Notes: generated by a model not told the origin, from the sequence alone. A stretch of DNA of 64,000 bases from UBA12170 sp964293475 (GCA_964293475.1 CAXYYJ010000019.1:1-64000), one strand, 5' to 3'; positions 35,863-45,355 are shown, counted from the first letter of the stretch. Numbers and translations are program-made.

Positions 35863-37213
35863 CTGGATTCAATGGCTTTTTTTGCCTTTGATTTTCATCT
35901 TGTCGTTTAATGCTTTGGCAAATGCCACTATAACGACCGATGAAATAAAAAAAGTTTACCAGCTCGACATCAAGGAGGAAATTGCTCCCCCTGTGTGGCA
36001 TTCTATTCAGAAGGCCTTTAGAGAAGCACATGCCGGGAAGTATGATGTTGTTGTTATTCATATGAATACCTACGGAGGAATGGTAGATATGGCCGACAGC
36101 ATTCGAACCACCATTTTAAATTCGAAAATTCCGGTTTATGTTCTCATCGACAATAACGCCGCCAGTGCGGGAGCATTAATTTCCATTGCGTGCGATAGCA
36201 TTTATATGGTATCGGGAGCTAATATTGGTGCTGCCACTGTGGTAAACCAAACGGGGGAGGCCATGCCCGACAAGTATCAAAGTTATATGCGAAGCATGAT
36301 GCGAAGCACTGCCGAAGCCACAGGCCGCGACCCTCAGATTGCGCAAGCTATGGTCGATCCGAGAATAGAAATTCCGGGGGTGATAGATTCCGGTATGGTG
36401 CTCACCTTTACCACCTCCGAAGCCATTGCCAATAACTATTGTCAGGCTCAGGTTAAAACCGTTGAAGAATTGCTAACACGAGCCGGAGTTGAGAAATATG
36501 AGATTTACAAGCAGCAGCTTAAATCGTCCGATAAAATCATTCGGTTTTTGGTAAGTCCGGTAGTGAGTGGGATATTGATTATGCTTATTGTGGGGGGATT
36601 ATATTTCGAGCTTCAAACCCCGGGAGTTGGTTTTCCGCTGGCTGCTGCCATCATTGGCGCCATTCTTTATTTTGCCCCCCTCTATTTGGAAGGATTGGTG
36701 GAAAATTGGGAAATCATCCTTTTCGGAATGGGAATCATCTTGTTGGCGGTTGAAATTTTTGTTATTCCAGGGTTTGGATTTTTTGGCATTTCGGGCATCA
36801 TTTTAGTTGTGATGTCGCTCACGCTGGCCATGGTGAATAACGATGGCATTCATTTTACCGATCTCAACATGCAATCTATCTTTATATCGCTTTTCCTGGT
36901 GCTATTTTCTTCGGTTTTGGGATTGGTACTGGCTTTCTATGTTTCGAAAAGGCTATTTGCAGGCTCCAACCGCTTTCATTTGGCTTTATCGGCAACACAA
37001 GAGCGTTCAGAGGGTTTTGGAATAGATTTAGACAATTACAAAAGTGCCGTTGGTGAAAAAGGAATCGCTTTTACGGTACTTCGTCCCAGTGGAAAAGTGA
37101 AGATAAACAACCAGCTGTATGATGCCGTTGCTGTTTCGGGGTTTATCAATCCACAGGATGAGATAGAAGTAATAGGGTACGAAAATGCCCAGCTTATTGT
37201 AAGAAAAGTTTAG
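35774..37213 (+). CDS. NfeD-family membrane-bound ClpP-class serine protease
   Basis: This 479-residue protein has a signal/anchor helix (about 33-50), a ClpP-class protease domain (about 60-250), four membrane helices (about 275-385) and a C-terminal OB-fold NfeD domain (about 415-479, ending VIGYENAQLIVRKV). NNAASAGALISIACD carries the expected catalytic Ser; the Lys is likely in DKYQSYMRSMMR. Full-length NfeD proteins act on membrane proteins, often with stomatin-like partners, but no stomatin gene is adjacent. The start is uncertain: the ATG at 35774 lies inside the DUF2061 gene, and no later ATG precedes the hydrophobic segment. Confidence 0.87.
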   Translation: MKDCGQILTGERTGELTPAKGSKSDSNYRSWIQWLFLPLIFILSFNALANATITTDEIKKVYQLDIKEEIAPPVWHSIQKAFREAHAGKYDVVVIHMNTYGGMVDMADSIRTTILNSKIPVYVLIDNNAASAGALISIACDSIYMVSGANIGAATVVNQTGEAMPDKYQSYMRSMMRSTAEATGRDPQIAQAMVDPRIEIPGVIDSGMVLTFTTSEAIANNYCQAQVKTVEELLTRAGVEKYEIYKQQLKSSDKIIRFLVSPVVSGILIMLIVGGLYFELQTPGVGFPLAAAIIGAILYFAPLYLEGLVENWEIILFGMGIILLAVEIFVIPGFGFFGISGIILVVMSLTLAMVNNDGIHFTDLNMQSIFISLFLVLFSSVLGLVLAFYVSKRLFAGSNRFHLALSATQERSEGFGIDLDNYKSAVGEKGIAFTVLRPSGKVKINNQLYDAVAVSGFINPQDEIEVIGYENAQLIVRKV

Positions 37214-37214
37214 T

Positions 37215-37727
37215 ATGGAAAGAATACAACTGATAAAAGCAGATATTACGCAGCTAGATGTGGAGGCCATTGTAAATGCAGCCAATAATAGTCTGCTGGG
37301 TGGTGGTGGAGTAGATGGAGCCATTCATAAAGCTGCAGGTTTTGCTTTGCTTAAAGAATGTAAATCGCTGAATGGTTGCGCCACCGGTGAAGCTAAAATT
37401 ACCAACGGCTATCTTTTACCCGCAAAATATGTCATTCATACTGTGGGGCCTGTCTATCGCAATCACACCGCCGAAGAAGCGCAGAAATTACTCTCTGAAG
37501 CATACAAAAACAGCCTGATGTTAGCTAACCAGCATCAAATCAAGAGTATAGCTTTTCCCAATATAAGTACAGGAGTTTATGGTTTTCCTAAAAGGGAGGC
37601 AGCAAGAGTAGCTATTGAGACGGTATTAAACTTTATTAAAAGTCATGATTTGCCCGAGAAAATAGTGTTCTGTTTTTATGGCCACGAAAACTATAATATC
37701 TATCGTGAGCTCTTGAAGACTGAATAG
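37215..37727 (+). CDS. Macro domain protein, O-acetyl-ADP-ribose deacetylase-like
   Basis: This 170-residue protein is a single macro domain of the YmdB/MacroD type. Visible are KADITQLDVEAIVNAANNSL, the GGGGVDGAIHKAAG loop that binds ADP-ribose, and the substrate loop NISTGVYGFPKREAA. Members remove acetyl from O-acetyl-ADP-ribose or mono-ADP-ribose from proteins. It starts one base after the NfeD stop, so the two are translationally linked. No ADP-ribosyltransferase was seen nearby. Confidence 0.92.
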   Translation: MERIQLIKADITQLDVEAIVNAANNSLLGGGGVDGAIHKAAGFALLKECKSLNGCATGEAKITNGYLLPAKYVIHTVGPVYRNHTAEEAQKLLSEAYKNSLMLANQHQIKSIAFPNISTGVYGFPKREAARVAIETVLNFIKSHDLPEKIVFCFYGHENYNIYRELLKTE

Positions 37728-37845
37728 TTTTTAATGTAATTTGGTCATGCATATTCAATCAAAAGTTTGATTAATTTGCCAAATGATATTGAAAGTGAAA
37801 TTAGAATTAAAAAAAAGGAAATAACTAAAAATAAATCAATTAATT

Positions 37846-38406
37846 ATGAAAAATCTTTACCGTCCGATAGTACAATGGAGTTTCGCAATTTTGGCTTTTG
37901 TTATGTCATTGAGTGTTAATGCTCAGGTTAAAGCTGATAAAGAAAGTCTGGCCATAACCAAAGCTGAAGAAAAACTCGAAGCCAACCGTTTAAAACTGGT
38001 TGAAATTAAAATTCAGATAGAATCGGCAGATAGTTTAATGCAGGCCGGGGAAAGCCTTGAAGCTGATGCCAAGATAAGAAAAGCAGAAGCGAGAGACGAG
38101 ATAAAAGAAATTGAGAAACAATATAAAACCGATACCAAATCGCTGAATAAAGCTGCCAATAGCAAAGATAAAGTTGCTGCTGCTTCTGCGCGTACTGAGC
38201 TAAAGGATATTACAGCCAAGTATAAAGAGAGTCTGAAAGCTGCTGAAACAAAGGCTACTACTGCCGACAAGGATATATCAACTGCTTTTAGATTGCTCGA
38301 TAAAGCTGATAAAAAGCTCGATATGTTGAGCGACAAATTGAAAACCGCAGAGCAAGCTTATAAGGATTCGGAAAAAGCCCTGAATGATAAAAAGGAAGGT
38401 AAATAG
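37846..38406 (+). CDS. Periplasmic coiled-coil protein, unknown function
   Basis: This 186-residue protein has a signal peptide (about 1-27, ending SVNAQ). The mature part is almost fully helical, rich in A, K, E and D, and predicted to form long coiled coils from residue 30 to the end. No Cys, no enzyme motif and no membrane helix beyond the signal are seen. Its 3' end overlaps the next gene by 23 bases. It could be a structural spacer or envelope-stress protein; I do not recognise the family. Confidence 0.6.
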   Translation: MKNLYRPIVQWSFAILAFVMSLSVNAQVKADKESLAITKAEEKLEANRLKLVEIKIQIESADSLMQAGESLEADAKIRKAEARDEIKEIEKQYKTDTKSLNKAANSKDKVAAASARTELKDITAKYKESLKAAETKATTADKDISTAFRLLDKADKKLDMLSDKLKTAEQAYKDSEKALNDKKEGK

Positions 38407-38839
38407 TTTTAACTATGCCTATTTTTTAGTCTTTCTGCAATACAGCAGTTTGCTATTGGTTCTTTTTTCCGGGGCATTGATTGTAAAAAACCCCTATTTG
38501 TTGCTGTTTCAAATATTTGGTGGGGTTTTAGGGGTTTGGGCTGTCGTTGTGATGAGACCAGGCCGCTTCAACATTTCATCGAATGTGAAGAAAGGAGCAC
38601 TTTTAGTTACATCGGGGCCATACAGACTCATCCGCCATCCTATGTATACCAGTATACTTTTGTTTACAATCCCCCAGATGATTGATGGATTTTCGCTTGC
38701 CCGAATGCTCTTTTTCCTGATTCTGCTTTTATCGCTCCTGTTGAAAATTTTATTCGAGGAGAAACTTCTCTCAAAGGAATTTAAAGGCTATACGGATTAT
38801 GCGAAGACCACCAAAAGAGTAATTCCTTTCATTTGGTAA
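38384..38839 (+). CDS. ICMT/PEMT-like integral membrane methyltransferase
   Basis: This 151-residue protein has four membrane helices and the C-terminal signature of the isoprenylcysteine carboxyl methyltransferase/phospholipid methyltransferase superfamily. That signature is LLVTSGPYRLIRHPMYTSILLF, of which the G-P-Y-x-x-x-R-H-P-x-Y core is complete, followed by EEKLLSKEFKGYTDYAKTTKRVIP. Bacterial members methylate lipids, thiols or unknown acceptors. It overlaps the coiled-coil gene by 23 bases, so it is probably cotranslated with it. The substrate is unknown. Confidence 0.82.
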   Translation: MIKRKVNSFNYAYFLVFLQYSSLLLVLFSGALIVKNPYLLLFQIFGGVLGVWAVVVMRPGRFNISSNVKKGALLVTSGPYRLIRHPMYTSILLFTIPQMIDGFSLARMLFFLILLLSLLLKILFEEKLLSKEFKGYTDYAKTTKRVIPFIW

Positions 38840-39057
38840 AGAAACTTAAGATTTATGGTGTTAAGATGTTGATTATTAGTATAGAAAGTCTTTAAAATAA
38901 TAAAAATAAAATTTAATTCATCTCTTTGATATTCAGTTTCTGTTGTTAACAACTTAAATCTCACCTAATTTTAAAATATTGATTCACTGGCTATTTTAGT
39001 AAGGTTTATTAGATTTCCTGATGGGATATCTTTTTTTTAAAGCAGCAAACGACTATT

Positions 39058-39336
39058 ATGAGAAAAGCCAATGCGTTGAAAAAGAAAAAGAAGCGTAAAA
39101 AGCCTTCAAAAACCCTGACCATTCGTATCAGTTCAACACAAAATTCGAGCCTTTTAAATTACTGCAAAATACACCATACAACGCCCAATAAACTCATTAA
39201 ATCAAAGATTAAGAGCTTTTTAACCGATTATACCGACGAAAAAATTGGGAAGACCAAAGTAGACAAAAGGCAATTAAGTTTATTTCAGGAGCCTGCGGTA
39301 ACATACAATCAGTTAACCATATTTAGTAACGAATAA
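39058..39336 (+). CDS. Small basic protein, possibly ribbon-helix-helix-like
   Basis: This 92-residue protein begins with a very basic tail (KKKKKRKKPSK). A segment KTLTIRISSTQNSSLLNYC and TPNKLIKSKIKSFL follow, whose beta-strand plus two-helix pattern recalls ribbon-helix-helix DNA-binding proteins. The C-terminus contains QLSLFQEP and QLTIFSNE, two short hydrophobic motifs of similar shape. It is convergent with the next gene. No family was recognised; DNA binding is inference. Confidence 0.5.
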   Translation: MRKANALKKKKKRKKPSKTLTIRISSTQNSSLLNYCKIHHTTPNKLIKSKIKSFLTDYTDEKIGKTKVDKRQLSLFQEPAVTYNQLTIFSNE

Positions 39337-39343
39337 ACCTATT

Positions 39344-41818
39344 CTACCTGGAGAAAATACTGTTTATGGTTTTTATTAAGGTAGCCCTGTGCACTGGTTT
39401 TTCTAAAAAATAGTCTATTTTATGTATTTTCCTGAATTCAGATATATTGTCCGATTCCATAGCACTAACAACGATAATGGGCACATCGGGCATCTTATTA
39501 CGTGCAAAGTCGGCCACCTGTTCACCTGAAATATCTGGTAAAAGCCAATCGAGAATAATCAAATCGATGGGTATATTTTTTTTAAGAACATCAATGGCTT
39601 CCTTGCCGGTATCTTTGGTTATAATGGAACAGTACATTTTACCCAGGATAGCTTCAATATAATTTGAATTCTCCATATTGTCTTCTACCAGTAATATTGA
39701 TTTTTCGGGCCAGAGAATATCTTGTAAATCATCGTCGGCAGAAGGAATTGCAGCGCTATTATCGCTTAAATAATTGTCGGGATTCACCAATTGAAGGTCC
39801 AGATAAGTGAAATTGCCATTCTCGACATCTGTTTTGGTTTTTAATTCTAAGCCAAGGACTCTTGTAAGCTCAGCCATGAGCGACAATCCCAATTTTGCTT
39901 CATTATTCTGTATTGCATTCTGGTCTCCAACAGTATTGTTTGTCGTAAAGGTATTGTTGCTGTAAGTTTTAATAAAGACCCTCAGAATATCGTGATCTGA
40001 ATTATAGAAGCCAAGCTCCATCACAGAGTTATCGGCAAAATGTAAAAGTTGAGAAATGATTCCTTGCAGAATATGTTTGAATCTAATTTTGTCAATATTG
40101 GCGTAAAAGGGTAAATTATTTCCAGAAACCGGTAGTTTTAGAAGGAATTGAACGGGTTGTTTCAGGTTATTGATGAGTCCTGTTCGATTTTCCTCATAGA
40201 TTTCGTTTAGCAGTAGGCCAATATCGGTGGTTTCATTCAATAGCCCATCTTTCCCGATTTCTATTTTGCTGAAATCGATCATGTTGTTGATGATTTCAAT
40301 GAGTGATTCCCCGTTTTGTTTAATAAGTCGCGCCAGTGTTTTGACCTCGGTTTTAGGGGTATCATCGTTTGAGAGCAGGGTCGAAAACCCAATAATATCA
40401 GTGATAGGGGCTTTAAAATCGTTTTCCAGATTCGAAAGGTAATTTATAATGACATTGTTCCTTATATCGTGCTGTTTAACAAACATTTCAAGTTTTTGGT
40501 GCGCTTCAATTACATTGGTAATATTATTGAATAGAAACAGAATTTGGCCTTCGCCCAAAGAAACCACATGGAGATTGTAGTATTTTTTATTCTTTTCAGC
40601 ATCGATAAAGGGAATTATATCGCATTGAGATGCGTTAAAATTTAAATCAAGCGCCATATGCCCCAGAATTTCTTCAAGTTTTTCCTGAATTTGCGCTTGT
40701 TCTGTGGGGATGGGAAAGAAAATGCGAACCCAGCTTTTAAGATTTATAATTTCGCGGCGGGTATATCCAAATTCATCTTCAAACAAGCGGTTAACATAAA
40801 CAAAATTACCCGAAGAGCTAATAATCGCCAGCGGAAATGGAGTGTTTTCGGTGGCTTTACGTATGGTATTTTCGTTTTTATTAAGGAGGTTATTCACTCT
40901 TATATTCTCGGCCTCAATCAATTCTAACTTGCCCCCCAATATTTTGTTTTGAATTCGTATTTTTCGAATTAGAAGAAAAGCTGCTAATAAGGTAATAAGA
41001 AGGCTCAAGGCAAGGATAATTTCAATATAGGTAACCCTTGATGATGTATTTTGGTGTTTTTCATATTGTCCAAACCATTTATCATAAATCTTGGCGTAGG
41101 TTCCGTTTTTGTGAATGGTGGTTATAGCATCGTTGATTTGGCTAAGTAGCAGAGTATCTGTTTTTTTAATAGCTATGGAATATTCTCGCGGAAGGATGGG
41201 CAACCCAACAATGGCAACATCGTCGAAACCGTTGCGCTCAGCAATAAACTGTCCCTGTAAAGTTGGAAGGAGCGCGCAGGTATTGGGGGTTTCGGAGAGA
41301 ATTTTTAAAGCATCCAACTGGTTTTCCACAGGAATTATTCTGTTTGATGCAATTCCGGCGGTGGTGAGATAGGAGTGGAGAATGCTGCTGTTTTCTACTA
41401 CTACATTGAGGTTTAATTCGTCTTTAACATCCTTTAAACTAGCCCAGTAATCGCCTTCTTTTACAAAGATGCTGTGGGTAACTATGATGTAAGGCATACT
41501 AAAATTTACTTTTTCGGCCCTGTCCGGAAGATAGTACATACCTGCAATAAGGTCAATATTCCCGCTCTCGAGTTCGGCTTTTACTGAACCCCAATTGCTG
41601 GGTTTAAACTCCACGTCGTATTTAATTTCGTGGGCAACAGCTTTTATGATATCCACATCGAAGCCTTCGGCCTGATGAAACTCGTTAACATATTCGTAGG
41701 GATAGTAGGCGTAATCCGTTCCCACCAAAAGTTTCCTTCCCGACTGTGCCAAAGAATTTTGGTGAAAAAGTACTACCAGTATTGTAACCAGAAAATATTT
41801 AACGAAACGATTCAACAT
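39344..41818 (-). CDS. Hybrid sensor (SBP3-PAS-HisKA-like-REC) with degenerate kinase core
   Basis: This 824-residue protein has a signal peptide and a periplasmic SBP_bac_3 solute-binding domain (about 28-250). One membrane helix (265-285), a PAS domain (about 325-440), a HisKA-like and ATPase-like region (445-700) and a receiver domain (about 705-824) follow. The receiver is intact: Asp757 in ILDWLLPD and Lys807 in FLEKPV. The kinase core is not. Where HDLRSP-like proteins have the phospho-accepting His, this one has Asn466 (LENDFKAPI). The N-box reads SQLLHFADN, lacking the Asn that binds Mg-ATP. It probably signals without own phosphotransfer or serves as a phosphate sink. Terminator and neighbours give no clue to its ligand. 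Confidence 0.8.
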   Translation of the reverse strand: MLNRFVKYFLVTILVVLFHQNSLAQSGRKLLVGTDYAYYPYEYVNEFHQAEGFDVDIIKAVAHEIKYDVEFKPSNWGSVKAELESGNIDLIAGMYYLPDRAEKVNFSMPYIIVTHSIFVKEGDYWASLKDVKDELNLNVVVENSSILHSYLTTAGIASNRIIPVENQLDALKILSETPNTCALLPTLQGQFIAERNGFDDVAIVGLPILPREYSIAIKKTDTLLLSQINDAITTIHKNGTYAKIYDKWFGQYEKHQNTSSRVTYIEIILALSLLITLLAAFLLIRKIRIQNKILGGKLELIEAENIRVNNLLNKNENTIRKATENTPFPLAIISSSGNFVYVNRLFEDEFGYTRREIINLKSWVRIFFPIPTEQAQIQEKLEEILGHMALDLNFNASQCDIIPFIDAEKNKKYYNLHVVSLGEGQILFLFNNITNVIEAHQKLEMFVKQHDIRNNVIINYLSNLENDFKAPITDIIGFSTLLSNDDTPKTEVKTLARLIKQNGESLIEIINNMIDFSKIEIGKDGLLNETTDIGLLLNEIYEENRTGLINNLKQPVQFLLKLPVSGNNLPFYANIDKIRFKHILQGIISQLLHFADNSVMELGFYNSDHDILRVFIKTYSNNTFTTNNTVGDQNAIQNNEAKLGLSLMAELTRVLGLELKTKTDVENGNFTYLDLQLVNPDNYLSDNSAAIPSADDDLQDILWPEKSILLVEDNMENSNYIEAILGKMYCSIITKDTGKEAIDVLKKNIPIDLIILDWLLPDISGEQVADFARNKMPDVPIIVVSAMESDNISEFRKIHKIDYFLEKPVHRATLIKTINSIFSR

Positions 41819-41919
41819 TCAATAAAAATTTAGGATATAAAGCTCCAAACCAATGAGCTCCTAAGTGACAAAGATAATGAATTGATTGAAAATTAGTAAC
41901 GAAACAAATAAAAGTGGGC

Positions 41920-41955
41920 AAAAAAAAATCGGGCATGAACCCGATTCTTTTTTTA
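41920..41955 (-). terminator. Terminator of the tricorn-like protease gene
   Basis: AATCGGG (41927-41933) and CCCGATT (41940-41946) form a seven-base stem. On the minus strand it is followed by a T-run (the A-run at 41921-41928). It lies about 20 bases after the protease stop. Confidence 0.85.
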
Positions 41956-41964
41956 TTAGTGAAT

Positions 41965-44900
41965 TTATTTGCTTTTGTTTGGTTTGGTTGGAATGGTTGG
42001 TGTTGAGGGCGCTTTGGAAAGTTCTTCCAGAATGACTTCAATGGCTTTGTCAAGCTGGTCGTCAATTCCTTTAAACTCTTTGGCGGGATCATTTACCACA
42101 ATAATATCAGGGTCAACGCCATAGCCTTCAATAATCCAGTTTTTGCCTTCGGTGTCGAAGGGTGCAAATTCGGGTTTTCTTAAATCGGCACCATCAATAA
42201 ATGGTTCACTGCCTCTGATTCCAACAACTCCACCCCAGCTTCTTACGCCTATGGTTTTTCCGATGCCCAGTTTTTTAAACTGATAAGGGAATAAATCGCC
42301 ATCGGATGCCGAGTAGTTATCGAGCAACAGCACTTTTGGCCCTACTATCATTTGAGCAGGTTTGGTGGTGATATCTGCATTTCTGGCGTTGCCATACATG
42401 GTAATTTCTCTGTTCAATCGTTCAATAATCATGGGCGAAACGTTTCCTCCGCCGTTTCCACGATCGTCGATAATAAGAGCCTTTTTGTTTAGCTGAGGGT
42501 AGAAATACTTCACAAACTCGTTCAGGCCTTCGGCGCTCATATCGGGGATGTGGATATAGCCAACCTGCCCGTTTGTGGCCTTGTTTACTTTTTCAATATT
42601 ACCCTGAACCCAGCTGTAGTAATAGAGCTTAGACTCGTCGGCAATGGGGATTACAATTTCTTCTCTGGCTCCATCGGCTGATGCTTTGCTGTTGATGCCC
42701 AGAATTATTTCCGTTCCTGCTTTGCCAACCAGTAGCTCATAAATATTCTGAACCGACTGAACAGATTTGCCATCAATGGAGATGATATAATCGCCTTCGG
42801 AAATATTCACTCCAACCTGAGTCAGCGGAGAAACTGTTTCCTGATCCCAGTTTTGACCTTTGAGAATGGTTTCAATTTTGTAGAAACCGCTGTTGTCGCG
42901 AGTTAACTTAGCTCCAAGAAGACCGGTTTTTATTCTGGCTGGTTTCACCACATCACCACCATTAATATAGGCATGGCCCACATTCAATTCGCCAATGAGT
43001 TCACCTATTATATAGGTTAAATCGTAACGGTTGTTTACGTAAGGAACTAAGCTGGCATATTTGGCTTTCATTTCTTTCCAGTTTACACCGTGCATGTTCT
43101 CGTCGTAGAAAAAGTCGCGCATCTGACGCCAGGCTTCGTTGTAAATCTGCTCCCATTCCTTTTTAGGATCAACCATCACTTTCATTTTAGAGGTGGGCAG
43201 ATAATCTTTGATGTTCATTTTGGATTTTGGCAAAGAGATGATGGCGTATTTTCCTTTATCTGCAACAAACATCTTTTTCTGATCGGCTGAAATAACAAAT
43301 CCCCCAGTATTGCCAATTACCTGGTCTTCATTGTCCGAAAGGTTAAAATAGTGTAATTGCATGCCATTGGTTTTGCTCCACTCAGCAAAATATACTTCGT
43401 TTTCCAAAGGAACTACATTCCAGTAATTGGAAGCAGGGATGGGCAAATCAATCACGCGGTCGTATATGCCATCGAAATCTATTTTTACTGCTTTGCTTTC
43501 TTCTGCTGGTTTTGCGTCTTTATCTTTGCTTTCTTCTTTTTTTGCGGCTGTTTCTTCCTCAATTTTTACTTCATCGTTTTTAGCTGCAAAGGGAGAAGGA
43601 GTTGATTTTTGGAGCGTTACAAAATAAATCTTGTCCATATTGTCGTAGGAATGGTTCCACTCGGTTTGGCTGTAGTTGGGGTTGAAACTACGGCTCGAAG
43701 TGAAGAAAAGATATTTTCCATCGGTGCTAAAAGCTGGATTGTCAGCATTGTACCAATCGTCGGTAATTTCGTTTGTCTGTTTGCTATCGAGGGAATAAAC
43801 CATGATTTTGCTTACCTGACCGTTTCGTGGAAGGGTATAGGTAATCCATTTGCTATCAGGACTCCAGGAATAATCTCTAATTTCCCAGCTTTTGGCCTGA
43901 GTTACTTGTGTTGTTTCTTTGGTTTCGATATTAATCATCATCAGGCGGAGTTTTTTATCTCCCCAGAGTAAATATTTTCCATCGGGCGACCAAACAGGGT
44001 TGAATTTGTAGGTGTCGGAGTTTTTGGTGAGTTGAATGGGTTTTTCACTTCCATTTTGATTGGTGATGTAGATTTCATCTTCGCCGGTAGCATCGGAAAT
44101 ATAGCTGATATATTTTCCTTTGGGCGACCATTCCACATTTCTATCGTGAGTACCTGAGCTTTCGGTAAGGTTTCTAACGATCCCGTCTTTGGCTGGAACA
44201 GTAAAAATATCACCACGTGAGCCAAATGCAGCTCTTTTGCCATCGGGCGAAACAGCCCATGAATCAATGCTTCCGGAAGCGTCTTTCAGGGTTAAACGGG
44301 TTTCGGAAAAATCGTTTTGAATGGTAACAGCAATTTTTTTAGTGGTTTGAGTAGCAAAATCGAAATAATGAAGCTCACCGCCATTTTCAAAGATAATTCC
44401 GGCATCGCCCAAACTGGGGAATTTGATGTCGTATTTATCGTAGGTGGTTAGTTTTTTAGTTTCCTTGGTTTTAACATCGTAAACAAAAAGATTCATAATG
44501 CGATCTCTGTCAGATATATAGTATACTTTGTCACCATTCCACATGGGGAAAATATCCTGATGCACATTGTTGGTGATATTGATGGTGGTTTCTTTGCCGA
44601 AATCATAAATCCACACATCGTCGGCCATTCCACCCTGATAATATTTCCAGGTTCTGAATTCGCGGAAAACTCTGTTGTAGGCTATTTGCTTGCCATCGGG
44701 GGAGTAGGAGCAGAAGCCCCCATAGCTAAAAGGAAGTTGTTCTTCGGGGTTGCCATTGGTTTTTACCATGAACAGGCTTCCTTTAAAATCGTTAAAGGTT
44801 TGTTTGCGGCTTCTGAACACAATACTTTCGTTGTCTTTCCAGGTCATAACTATGTTGTTTGGGCCCATACGGTCCGAAACATCATCGCGGCCAAGGGTGG

Positions 44901-45207
44901 CGGTGTAGGTAAGTCGCTTTGGATTTCCCCCTTCGGCGGGCATAATATACACTTCGGTATTGCCATCAAACTGTCCCGAGAAAGCCAGTTGTTTTCCATC
45001 GGGCGAAAATTTGGCGAACATTTCGAAACCGTCGTCGCTGGTAAGTTTGCGGGCTACTCCACCGTCTTTGGCAACGGTATACAAGTCACCGGCATAGGTA
45101 AAAACCACTTGATTTCCGTGCATGGTTGGAAATCGCATCATTTTGGTTTCCTGAGCTACTGAGATGAGCCCCCAGAACATTAGGAACAAGAGAAAGTAAT
45201 TTTTCAT
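41965..45207 (-). CDS. Tricorn-like S41 protease
   Basis: This 1080-residue protein has a signal peptide (ending LISVAQ). Two WD40/TolB-like beta-propellers follow (about 25-330 and 335-680, with repeats such as FSPDGKQLAFSG and WSPDGKYLLWG). A tricorn C1 linker, a PDZ domain (about 765-850) and an S41 peptidase domain (about 860-1055) complete it; the catalytic Ser is in DNYSASDGD (near residue 965). A low-complexity K/E/D/A insert near 543-573 separates the propellers. Tricorn homologues degrade short peptides and, in Bacteroidota, are exported to the periplasm. Terminal residues are Pro/Thr-rich. Confidence 0.92.
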   Translation of the reverse strand: MKNYFLLFLMFWGLISVAQETKMMRFPTMHGNQVVFTYAGDLYTVAKDGGVARKLTSDDGFEMFAKFSPDGKQLAFSGQFDGNTEVYIMPAEGGNPKRLTYTATLGRDDVSDRMGPNNIVMTWKDNESIVFRSRKQTFNDFKGSLFMVKTNGNPEEQLPFSYGGFCSYSPDGKQIAYNRVFREFRTWKYYQGGMADDVWIYDFGKETTINITNNVHQDIFPMWNGDKVYYISDRDRIMNLFVYDVKTKETKKLTTYDKYDIKFPSLGDAGIIFENGGELHYFDFATQTTKKIAVTIQNDFSETRLTLKDASGSIDSWAVSPDGKRAAFGSRGDIFTVPAKDGIVRNLTESSGTHDRNVEWSPKGKYISYISDATGEDEIYITNQNGSEKPIQLTKNSDTYKFNPVWSPDGKYLLWGDKKLRLMMINIETKETTQVTQAKSWEIRDYSWSPDSKWITYTLPRNGQVSKIMVYSLDSKQTNEITDDWYNADNPAFSTDGKYLFFTSSRSFNPNYSQTEWNHSYDNMDKIYFVTLQKSTPSPFAAKNDEVKIEEETAAKKEESKDKDAKPAEESKAVKIDFDGIYDRVIDLPIPASNYWNVVPLENEVYFAEWSKTNGMQLHYFNLSDNEDQVIGNTGGFVISADQKKMFVADKGKYAIISLPKSKMNIKDYLPTSKMKVMVDPKKEWEQIYNEAWRQMRDFFYDENMHGVNWKEMKAKYASLVPYVNNRYDLTYIIGELIGELNVGHAYINGGDVVKPARIKTGLLGAKLTRDNSGFYKIETILKGQNWDQETVSPLTQVGVNISEGDYIISIDGKSVQSVQNIYELLVGKAGTEIILGINSKASADGAREEIVIPIADESKLYYYSWVQGNIEKVNKATNGQVGYIHIPDMSAEGLNEFVKYFYPQLNKKALIIDDRGNGGGNVSPMIIERLNREITMYGNARNADITTKPAQMIVGPKVLLLDNYSASDGDLFPYQFKKLGIGKTIGVRSWGGVVGIRGSEPFIDGADLRKPEFAPFDTEGKNWIIEGYGVDPDIIVVNDPAKEFKGIDDQLDKAIEVILEELSKAPSTPTIPTKPNKSK

Positions 45208-45327
45208 GTTGTTAATTTTTGATTTTTAGTGATAAATTTCTTGCAAAACCACCTTCGAAAAGGCCGCTGATTTTTTTCTTTCGGTATTTTTTGCCAATGG
45301 TTATGCATTATGTATGGGTTCTAAAAC

Positions 45328-45355
45328 TACAGGCCTTTAAACCTAAAGGCCTGTA
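45328..45355. repeat. Perfect 11-bp inverted repeat between divergent gene ends
   Basis: TACAGGCCTTT (45328-45338) and its exact inverse complement (45345-45355) flank a six-base loop. It lies in the 318-base gap between the tricorn gene start and the FGGY kinase stop, both on the minus strand. No long T-run follows on either strand, so it may be a terminator remnant or a protein-binding site. The rest of the gap shows no gene and no clear promoter. Confidence 0.75.

Noticed and set aside
44560..45162. 200-codon open frame on the plus strand inside the tricorn gene
   Set aside because: It is antisense to a well-supported protease, has no recognisable domain and reflects base composition of the opposite strand.
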